Positions 8,601-17,400 of a stretch of 39,340 bases of DNA are shown here, one piece after another. The notes under the pieces are model-generated. The model did not search any database. It was not told the origin of the DNA and saw only the letters and a program-made list of their open reading frames with translations. Location of the stretch: positions 1-39,340 of the forward strand of contig WTIA01000040.1 in NCBI GenBank assembly GCA_011522915.1, in the 5' to 3' direction. The DNA is from Methanobacteriota archaeon (GTDB taxonomy: Archaea; Thermoplasmatota; Poseidoniia; Poseidoniales; Poseidoniaceae). The translations under genes and the position numbers were made by a program. Position 1 is the stretch's first letter, and each line of letters begins with the position of its first letter.

Positions 8601-9692
8601 CTATTCCTCCGAATCTGAAACCAGAGCCATCGCCTCAAGTTTGTTTTCTTGGGTCTCAATCAGGTTTCTCAATACCAATCCGTGGTATACTTTGAGGTGT
8701 TTTGACTTAACGTACTCATTTGCTGTTTCTTCTATTGAACTTAGTTTGCTAACATCTTCTGCACTTTCGATGTCTGAAATCAATTCATTGAATATCCTGC
8801 GTCGGGACAAGAATAACCCCAGGTAAATTGGAACGAGCAACAACAATATTACCAATTCTTCGAACACAATATCCATCAAACCAGAAAGAGAGATTTCTAG
8901 TGCATCGTCGGTATATTCATTGTAAAATGTCAAACCGCCGCCATAGAAGATACCTGTATCTATTCCCAGATACATCAAATGTGGATTGCTGTCTTCATCC
9001 AAGTGGCCTGAGCCTCTGTCCAATTCCACATCATCTGGCCAGCCATCGTTATCGCTATCTTCGTCAATAGCGTCTGGCGACCCATCTTTGTCGTAATCCG
9101 GCGGAGTGAGTGAATCATCTAACCAACTGTAATCAATTCCTGTGATTCTGGACGCTGCAATTTCATCAACATTGGATATTCCGTCATTATCAGCGTCGTC
9201 GTCTAATACATCCGGTATTGTATCTTCATCAACATCGGAAGGTGTGGAGTTGAAGTTGTATGGATCATACATTACCAAACCGGTAGATGCAGCTCTCTCC
9301 ATTTCATTGCGTATTCCATCTCCATCGGCATCATCATCGTAAAGGTCGGGCATAAAGTCCCCATCCATGTCCTTGCAACCTTTCAGTACAAACCTAGAGG
9401 ACCCTGGAACCATAGGGCAATCGTCCTCATCATTGTCCCATATGTCACCATCTCTATTCCAATCAAGATGGTCGGGAATTCCGTCCTCATCATAGTCTGG
9501 ACATCCAATTTCAAGCAGACTTGAGGCCCCAAATACAAGTGGGCATGAATCGTTTGTATTTTCAAAACCGTCGCCGTCTATATCGAGGTCAACGTCATCG
9601 TTTTCACCGTCACCATCTAGATCTGATTCTGTAGCTGAGGCGTTTGCAGCAACCATCGCCAGAGCGAGAAGCAATACCAGTATTCTTCGCAT
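8601..9692 (-). CDS. Thrombospondin type-3 repeat calcium-binding membrane protein
   Basis: A signal peptide (MRRILVLLLALAMVAANASA) is followed by many Asp-rich calcium-binding repeats of the TSP3 type (DxDxDGxxD, for example DLDGDGENDD, DYDEDGIPD, DADGDGIRNE, DNDGISN, DSDNDGWPDD) across about residues 22-235. TSP3 repeats wrap around Ca2+ and stiffen extracellular stalks. A hydrophobic segment (about 268-296, ELVILLLLVPIYLGLFL) then anchors the protein, followed by a charged cytoplasmic tail of about 65 residues predicted to be helical. The likely role is structural or adhesive at the cell surface; no enzymatic motif is seen. A TATA-like box lies about 27 nt before ATG 9692, divergent from the next gene. 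Confidence 0.85.
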   Translation of the reverse strand: MRRILVLLLALAMVAANASATESDLDGDGENDDVDLDIDGDGFENTNDSCPLVFGASSLLEIGCPDYDEDGIPDHLDWNRDGDIWDNDEDDCPMVPGSSRFVLKGCKDMDGDFMPDLYDDDADGDGIRNEMERAASTGLVMYDPYNFNSTPSDVDEDTIPDVLDDDADNDGISNVDEIAASRITGIDYSWLDDSLTPPDYDKDGSPDAIDEDSDNDGWPDDVELDRGSGHLDEDSNPHLMYLGIDTGIFYGGGLTFYNEYTDDALEISLSGLMDIVFEELVILLLLVPIYLGLFLSRRRIFNELISDIESAEDVSKLSSIEETANEYVKSKHLKVYHGLVLRNLIETQENKLEAMALVSDSEE

Positions 9693-9715
9693 GGCGTAAC
9701 GTAGGGTATCGAGAC

Positions 9716-9723
9716 TTATTTAT
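9716..9723 (-). promoter_or_regulatory. TATA-like box of the TSP3-repeat gene
   Basis: The minus strand reads ATAAATAA, 24-31 nt upstream of ATG 9692. This is a good match in sequence and spacing for a leaderless archaeal promoter. Confidence 0.55.
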
Positions 9724-9778
9724 TGAAGCGTGAAATTATTACACAGGATTAATGAATTAGTCCGTGCAAGAATCTACC

Positions 9779-10327
9779 ATGCGTGGGAAACTATTCGCTT
9801 TGTTGGTTACGTTGAGTCTACTACTTGCTGGTTGTACCAGTGAAGAAAAGGAAAATGGAGATTCCACAGAATATGTTGAAGAGCCACAATTGTTTCCAAC
9901 TTGGGACGAAATTACCGATGATGAAACAAACTGGTCCAGTCAAAGATTAGAAGGCCAAGCCTATATCGTCATATTTTCCGCACAGTGGTGTAATCTCCCA
10001 TGTATGGATTTGATGCACACAATATGGGACACTATACCTGAAATCAACGTAATGGTCATGTCAACAGATAATGGCTCCGAGATTTCTTTCAAGGATTGGC
10101 ACGACTCCGCTGATGCCCATGATGATGAAGAGGGTGATGCAAACAACAATCTAACAACATACAAATTCTTGCTAGGTGATGAAGAAGGGAACATTCTCGG
10201 TATAGAGTCGCCTGGAACTACGGTATTCGTCAACAAAACCGGTTACATAACTTGGTCAGGAAAATCTTCGATTGCTAACGACCCTGAACTGATTACAGAG
10301 CAGTGGGGAATTGCGAACCAAGACTAA
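9779..10327 (+). CDS. Thioredoxin-fold lipoprotein with WCNLPC motif
   Basis: A lipoprotein signal (MRGKLFALLVTLSLLLAGC, lipid Cys 19) precedes an acidic linker and a thioredoxin-like domain. The strand YIVIFSAQWC leads into C71-N-L-P-C75. The CxxxC spacing is unlike classical CxxC thioredoxins and recalls SCO-type copper chaperones, but the WC and following Pro are thioredoxin-like. Later, GIESPGTTVFVNKTGYITW matches the cis-Pro/beta-hairpin part of TlpA/AhpC-type folds. It is likely an extracytoplasmic redox or metal-handling protein. I chose ATG 9779; an in-frame GTG at 9764 would add five residues, and an AT-rich box at 9733-9740 would suit that start. Its stop overlaps the convergent MerT-like gene by 4 nt. 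Confidence 0.72.
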   Translation: MRGKLFALLVTLSLLLAGCTSEEKENGDSTEYVEEPQLFPTWDEITDDETNWSSQRLEGQAYIVIFSAQWCNLPCMDLMHTIWDTIPEINVMVMSTDNGSEISFKDWHDSADAHDDEEGDANNNLTTYKFLLGDEEGNILGIESPGTTVFVNKTGYITWSGKSSIANDPELITEQWGIANQD

Positions 10328-10725
10328 TTCCAAAAGGCATCTTCTTCCCAAGGAAGGCCAAATGCTATGCCTAGTATCTCTAAAACTACATAATTGAATA
10401 TTAGATATGCTGATACAGCAATGGTTACAACTAACAGAGAAATGTTGATGACTTTTTGGCGCTCTCTTTTGACATCATCCAGTGTGCAGACGCCTTGATT
10501 CCTGAAATATGAAACCAAACCGATAACAACCATGATTGCTGCAATGCCTAGAACTGTTGGTCTAAACCACCAATAACCGTCCTTACCCCAGTAAAGTGTG
10601 TCTGAAAGAGCCGCTGCTGTAGATACAGATGCTAGTCCAAACATCACCATGATAACTGACGGTAAGCAGCACAAGGATGCTACAATCGTGGATGATGATA
10701 CCCACTTCCAAAGCCCCTTGTCCAT
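10324..10725 (-). CDS. MerT-like small membrane protein with vicinal cysteines
   Basis: The 133-residue protein has three likely membrane helices (about 12-38, 50-70 and 92-120). The first carries ASLCCLPS (C19-C20), the vicinal-cysteine signature of mercuric transport proteins such as MerT. A further Cys lies in the loop after helix 2 (NQGVCTLDD), where MerT also has cysteines, although here there is only one. The family moves or senses thiophilic metal ions. No MerA, MerP or MerR is nearby, so mercury resistance cannot be claimed. ATG 10725 (MDKGLWKW) is preferred; a TTG at 10755 would add ten residues. It lies 45 nt after the PPTase gene on the same strand, so read-through from that operon is possible. 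Confidence 0.55.
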   Translation of the reverse strand: MDKGLWKWVSSSTIVASLCCLPSVIMVMFGLASVSTAAALSDTLYWGKDGYWWFRPTVLGIAAIMVVIGLVSYFRNQGVCTLDDVKRERQKVINISLLVVTIAVSAYLIFNYVVLEILGIAFGLPWEEDAFWN

Positions 10726-10770
10726 GGTGGTTGGTCCGCGCTCATCATTAATCAAAGAGTGTATTTACTT

Positions 10771-11463
10771 TCATAGGTTATTTCTCGAAGTTTTACAACC
10801 AACACTGAAATCCGGATTTTGTTTCATGGCTTCAGCTGTAGCGTCCAATAAATTGTCTTCTGCTGTTCTGGGATTATCTCCGGCTTTGCGCCAAGCGACA
10901 GACACCATTAGATCATCATGGATGAAAGATTTGACATTGTTTTTTGGCAAATTTATGTCCCTCGGATTTAGATGCATTCCGAGTTTTTCGGCCTTTTGAA
11001 CCGCTTCTTTTGCGGTCCAGATTTCAATTGCCATTTTTGAATTTTCAATTAGAAAATTTAACTCGTTTCCTCTTGCCATCATGTCAAATGCATTGGCTTG
11101 AATTTGGCGATCTTTACGCTCCGCATCAATACCAATCCAGAATCCGGCTTCGATAAGAGCACATACTGCCCAACCCTCACAATGACCAATACTAATCCCA
11201 GGTAGTGGTTCATTTCTCCACACACCATTTATCCATGAAAGGTAAGGTGCACGATGTTCTGTTCTAAGGACTTCTATTGAATCCAAAGGTATGCCCCACT
11301 TCATCAAACACTTCTCAAGAAGAAGCCTACCTGAATTATGGTCGTTGAGACGTTTTTGAGTTGCCCGGGGAATATCTTCAGCAAAAATGCTGGTGCACTC
11401 TTGAATTGGCAATCTAGCGAGTAACATCCTCGGACCCTCTACAGGACCCATTAACTCCATCAT
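10771..11463 (-). CDS. 4'-phosphopantetheinyl transferase, Sfp type
   Basis: This enzyme would transfer 4'-phosphopantetheine from CoA onto a carrier-protein side chain, converting apo- to holo-ACP. The Sfp-family motifs are present: ISIGHCEGWAVCAL, then WIGIDAE (the GxD-x-E Mg2+ site, with Ala where Val/Ile is usual), and WTAKEAVQKAEKLGM (the WxxKEAxxK motif). The length of 230 residues is normal for the Sfp group and longer than AcpS. The start codon follows the megasynthase stop by one nucleotide (TGA-A-ATG) with a GAGG ribosome site inside the preceding gene's end, so translation is probably coupled. Its position makes it the dedicated activator of that megasynthase, the role PfaE plays in bacterial PUFA clusters. 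Confidence 0.88.
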   Translation of the reverse strand: MMELMGPVEGPRMLLARLPIQECTSIFAEDIPRATQKRLNDHNSGRLLLEKCLMKWGIPLDSIEVLRTEHRAPYLSWINGVWRNEPLPGISIGHCEGWAVCALIEAGFWIGIDAERKDRQIQANAFDMMARGNELNFLIENSKMAIEIWTAKEAVQKAEKLGMHLNPRDINLPKNNVKSFIHDDLMVSVAWRKAGDNPRTAEDNLLDATAEAMKQNPDFSVGCKTSRNNL

Positions 11464-11464
11464 T

Positions 11465-11471
11465 TCACCTC
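11465..11471 (-). promoter_or_regulatory. Ribosome binding site of the PPTase gene, overlapping the megasynthase stop
   Basis: GAGGTGA on the minus strand contains a GAGG Shine-Dalgarno core four nt before ATG 11463 and also the megasynthase TGA. This arrangement couples the two genes and fixes the PPTase start. Confidence 0.6.
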
Positions 11472-14400
11472 GGCAGACTGAATCTTTGGTCTTCTGGAAC
11501 TTCGCCCATAGCTTTGAGTCTCAAACCTTTGAGGGATATAACTGGAGCATCATCATCGCCAACAACTACCACATCGTGAACGGTTATACCAGCATCCTCG
11601 CTTGCAACCTTTACAGAACGTACACGCAAGCGCTCTTCTGCCTCTGGCACTCTAAGCATTGTAGACCATTCAATACCGATTGGTAGACTAGAGAATCCAT
11701 CGCTTTCCATAGCGGCTAAGCCGGCATTTTGGAAGCCGGCTTCTATCAGCATAGGAAGTGCCTCCAAGAGCACTTCTTCACCATCGCTCTCCAAAGCGAA
11801 CTGGTCACTCGCAGGCAATTGATGGCGCATCAAAGCAATTCCATCAACTCCGCCTTCAATTCCACGCAGTACTCCGCCGTGCGATTGGAACCTTGGACCA
11901 TGGAAATATCTCAGATAGATGAAACTCGAATGATGTTGTAATTCTCCATCAGGAGGAGTGCCGATTGCTGGCAAAGATTCCACCTCATTTTTCAGGAATG
12001 GCGCCATGTCTTCGCTGCTAGCCACTAGTCTTACCTTTGCTTCATGATGTAATCTCGGCTCGCCAAATACCTCTCCTTTTGAGTTTGTTAGGTCCGACAC
12101 AAGCCTGCATTTTACCCAATGCAGATCCCCTTCGCTGGCCACCAAATCAGCCTCTACACGGACTGTCATTGCACCTTTCATTATCTTGATTGGAAGACCG
12201 AAGGTAACCTCTTCAAACCCTGCTAAACTGTTACCTGGCAGCAATAGTAATGAGTTTTCAGCAAACATTTCCATCGCCATTACACCAGGATGATATGGCA
12301 CGCCATCGATTGCATGGTCTCCAAGGAATGGATGGTCTTGCACTGACAATGTACACTGTGATACCAGGGATTTACCCTCTTCTAGTGAGATCAACTTGTC
12401 AATGAGTGGGAACCTTCGTGGGTCTGCAATCGACGCAGCCATCTCTGCAGGTAGTTTCAGTGGTGCATCTCTGAATGAATCGTATCTGTCCATCAATCCT
12501 AACGAGCCACAACCCAATACCCTACGCTTTCCTCCTGCAAGGGCCTCTCCGACAAAGATTTCAACGCCGTCATCAACCGCAAGGGTTTCGATTCCCGCGG
12601 ATTCAAACACGGCTTCGATTGAGCCTCGTGTTGCCATTCCAACGTCTCTCCAACCAGTCCAACCTATTGCTACGGCCCTACAATCGCCGTTCGCTGATAG
12701 GCGTGCCATCTCTGCATCGAGAATTGAGTTTGCAGCTGCATAATCTGTTTGGCCACCGTTTCCAAATCTTCCTGCAACGCTTGTGAAAGCACATGCGAAT
12801 CGCAGTGAATCACCTGCGCACGAAGTTAGCGCTTTCCATCCATCAACCTTGACTCTAACGATTAAATCGAATGTACTCCAAGCCTTGTCACCAACCAACT
12901 TCGATTCTTCTAAGCCAGCTCCGTGTACGATTCCGGTCACGGCTCTTCCGCCGACTGCTTGGCCAATAGCCTCTGCATCGGTTACGTTTGCGGAATGATA
13001 CTCCGCCTTATTTCCGGAGGATTCTATTTCGTTGATAGTTCGATAAATATCCATACTTCTTGTCAACTTGGTCCAAGCATTATTCCACTCTACCATGGTT
13101 ACCTTGCCAGATTCTGATTCCGCGATCAAAGACTCTCTCAATTCCATCTTTCGTGCATTGAGTTCCTCATCACTCCAATTCAACCACGTCGATGTTTCTT
13201 CAATGAGCCCGCTGCGGCCGAGTAACAGGAATGTCGCTCCAGCATTCTTGCTAGCATTTGACACGCCGATTATTGAGGCGGCAGTAACTCCTGAACCACC
13301 GCCACTAACCAACCATACATCATCGGATTCAAGTGGTTTGATTTCATCAACTAGGTCCTCTGCAAAGCAAACCAGTGTCCATCTGCGCTCGTCCCTATCG
13401 ATTCCAATCTCTACTTCTCCACCAGCGTTGAACATATCATTCTCGATTATTTGTGCTGCATGGTCCGCATCAATAATTAACTCAGGATGTAAATCCAACG
13501 CTCTGCACCTGATATTGTCTCTTTCAAACGCGTACGATTTGGTAACGCCGCTAGCCCCACATGCAAGTGAATTGAATCTCTCACCACGATTACCGTGTCT
13601 GCCGTCCATTGCAGACACGCTACCTACTATTCCTGAAGATAGTACTGCGAGTTGGGAATCCAATCCTTTCAGAAGACCAAACCAAGATTGTGCTGCAAGA
13701 TTGACTTGGTTTGAAGCCCCAGAATTCTCCCATGAACTGCCAGTTAATGATAGGGGAGCGAGGTGAATTATTCCTCCTACTCCGCTGATTCTAGAACAGA
13801 TTTCTGCAATTTGTTCCTCGCTTCCAGGATCTGCACGATAAGTGTGTCCTGACAACTCTTCCTGTTCAGTTACTGCTTTAGCACCAAATTCAAATCCGAC
13901 CTTTGCTATTGACAGACCCTTTTGGGACAGCCTAGTTGCCAATGCGTCTGCGACTCCCCAATTGTCTTGAGTTAGAACAATGGTACCTCCAATAGGCAAA
14001 CCTTCGGCAACCGCCTGACACGGTTCAACTTCAACCTGCCAGCGCCTTGTTTGTGAAATTCCCGTCATGGATTGACCTGAGTTTGAAACTGGCTGTTCAA
14101 CGGGTTCGGAAATCGCATCTGAAGATTGTTCCTCTGCGATTGCCACATCAGAGCCTCCACCCTTCATTTTCACAATGTAGGAAACGAAGTGATTCAAAGT
14201 AGGGTGATCTGATAACACGAAGTCCTCATCAACAGGTAGCGAGAAAATTTCTCTAACATCACCCATGATTTCAGCTTGTTTTACGGTGTCTATACCCAAC
14301 TCACCTTCGAGGTCTTGGTCCATTTCTATGAAATCTTCAGGGTAACCGGTATGCTTCACAACAACACCGATCAACTTGGGTTGAATGTCACCAGAGTCGG

Positions 14401-17400
14401 TATGAACCGCTGGGGCTGTTTCCTTTGGTTCTACTGCCTCGGTTGTTACTGTTTCAACTTCTGCTGGCGCCGCCGGCTGAGATGGTACTTCAGAAGGCGT
14501 TCCTCCTGTCATTTTCTGTATGTATGCAACGAAGTGATTCAATGTTGGATGCTCCGATAGTACGAAGTCTTCATCTAGCGGTAAAGAGAATATTTCTCTG
14601 ACATCGCCCATGATTTCCGCTTGTTTTACTGTGTCTATACCCAACTCTCCTTCGAGGTCTTGGTCCATTTCTATGAAATCTTCAGGATAACCAGTATGCT
14701 TTACGACAACACCGATCAACTTTGGTTGAATTTCCCCCGTATCGCCTGATGGCTGTACAACCGGTGTTGGTTCTGGAGATGGAGGTGCGACTTCTTCCAC
14801 TTGTGAAGATTCGATGATGGAAGTCTCGGCCGGGATTACAGCCTCGGTTTGTGTTGGCTCATTTCCTTGCATTTTGTGTATATATCCAATCATATGGTTT
14901 AGTGTAGGATAATCGGCTAAAACGAAATCTTCGTCGACTGGAAGTGAAAACTTCTCACGGATATCTGCCATTATTTCTGCTTGCTTTACTGTGTCAATTC
15001 CAAGTTCTCCCTCAAGATCCTGGTCCAACTCAACAAAATCAGCAGGATATCCAGTGTGATTGACTACTACTTCGATTACAATTTGGGTAGTATCGCCCGA
15101 CGGTGCTGCAACTGGCTTGGGCGCCGGGCTTGGAGTAGGTGCTGGCAGAGGCTTTTCTGTTACAACCTCAACTGGCTTTTCCTGTTTGACAACAACTGGA
15201 GCCGCTGCGGCTTCAATAAGCGAAGGTGTGGCGTATTCATCTCCTTGAATGCCGCCATGCAAGTTGTTTTCGCCGTCTACATAAGCGACTAATTTATTCT
15301 TCAATACACGTAATTCGAGGTTCTTGGTTCCAGCCTGAGATTGATTCCAGGCAAACAATTTCTTCTTGTCTATTCGCTCACCAGAGAAATCAAATTTCTT
15401 CACCAGTGAAAGGCCGATTTGGCTACCAAAGCCAGCAGCGAATCTCATACCGTACTTCAAATTCGAATAATCGCCGCCCTTAGATAGATTCAGATTTCCT
15501 AATTCATCATCAACCTCTTTGTGATTAGCGATAGGTGGAATTCTCCCTGTCAATAACCCATAAAACATCGAAGCGTCTTCAATACCTACGCCCATTGGGT
15601 GTCCGGTGAAACCTTTGGTATTGGCTATGACCAAGGAATCCGTGCTACTTCCAAATGTCTCTCTCAGAGCCTTAACCTCTGCTTGAGCGGAACCTCCCCT
15701 TGCTGGAGTGTAGGTTTCATGTGAGAAAAACACTGTATCTGGGGCAATTTGATGGCGATCTAATCCCCATCTATTTTCCATCTCTCCAACGAATTCATTT
15801 ACGGTTTGGGCAACATGTTCAACATCTAAACGCGTTCCGTGATAAGCTGAGTTGGAAATCTTAGTACCAAGAATCTCTGCAATTGGCTGGACTCCTCTCG
15901 CATCGGATTCTGATTTTCTTTCCACGACGAAAGCGGCTGCACCCATTCCGAGAATCAAACCGTTCCTTCTCTTGTCGAATGGCAACGCTGTTTCTTTGAT
16001 TACATTATTTGTTGAAGCAGCCCCGCTAGCAGCAAAACCAGCCCCTATCCATTCCCATAAGTCTTCACCAGTGACATCGTCTGCTGAAATTATCACTACC
16101 CTGTCGCATCTATCATTTGCTAGCCAATCTTCTGCCACACCAAACGCTGCTGTTGCTGAAGCGCACGCCAGATTAATCGTAGTATTTGGGCCACGAATGC
16201 CTACGTGTTGGGCGAATTGAGAATGGCCCATGTTCAAAATTTGGAATAGATACCTCCTATCGAAACAGCCTTCTCCATCATCTCCGTTTTGTTTTGCGTG
16301 TTTTGCTGACATTTGGAGTCCTGCGAAACATGATGCAAATACGATTCCTGTTCTATCCCTGTAAGCAGATGGCATCTGCCAAGACCTAATTAATCTCAAA
16401 CCGCCTTTACCGACTTGTTCTACAGGAGTGAGTGGTATCCCCGCATCTCTGAGTGCGATTAAACCTGCTGCGCAAGCCAACTGCGTGGTAATGTCCCATG
16501 CCGCTGCTATCTTTGCTTCAATACCAAATTCTTCTTCCGGGTCGAATGCGGATTTTATTCCTGCTAACTGAGGTATATCTCCAAACTCCTTTGCAGCTTC
16601 CATTCCTACGCTACCATCTCGGCCTTTGATAAGACGTACCAGATTCTTATCGAGCAACCTCTGTTTGTAATCATCACTAACCTCTGAAATGCAGGTTTCT
16701 CCACGTACAAGTTTCTCAAAGTTGCCTTCATCAAACACCCTTTCCCCGCCGGGAAGACCTAGCGATATTCCAGTTACGACGTATGGGTCATCGTCCCTAT
16801 CGTCCAATTTTGTTGCACGTGAGGTAATTACTGACTGTGGTGCCGAGGTTATCCATCTTGTGATATCGCCAGGAGTCTTTGCAACCGTTATATCCCAATC
16901 TGGGTCTGTGCTGCAACGAGCATGAACGCTTGTAATCACTGCTTGAATTTGGTCATCGCTCATTCCCAAAACCGCACGCATATCGACGTTGCCTTGGCAG
17001 AATTTAGCGGGATAGCCGGTATGTGCTGCGATCAATTCGCCTACTAGCGCCTTCTTTGCCGCGTCAGGGTCAAGGTAGTTGTCAGGTGATTTTGAGACCG
17101 TTTGAGTAACTACATCCCCGCCTTTTGATGGCAGGGGTTTACTTCTTTCTCTAAGAGGAGTTGATGGCTTTAATGCACCATGTGCTTCGATTGGTCCAGC
17201 ACGGAATCCAGGAGTCAAATGAGGGCTATCCCTGCTTGGCCATTTTGGAGGGCGTCCTGCTAATGCGAGTGTACCAAGAGCGGAAAGGAAAGTTGCAATT
17301 CCACCTGCCTTTGGATGATTTGTCATTACTGGAATTGCGGGTTTGCCTTCCAGTATTTGTGAAGCAAATACGGTTAGTGCTCTCTTTGGGCCAACTTCCA

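Noticed and set aside
10324-10725. Mercury-resistance operon
   Set aside because: Only a MerT-like protein is present, with no MerA, MerP or MerR, so the phenotype cannot be claimed.
13068-13766. 232-codon plus-strand ORF opposite the megasynthase KR region
   Set aside because: It is antisense to a domain with clear catalytic motifs, has Ser/Pro-rich composition typical of a shadow frame, and shows no recognisable family.
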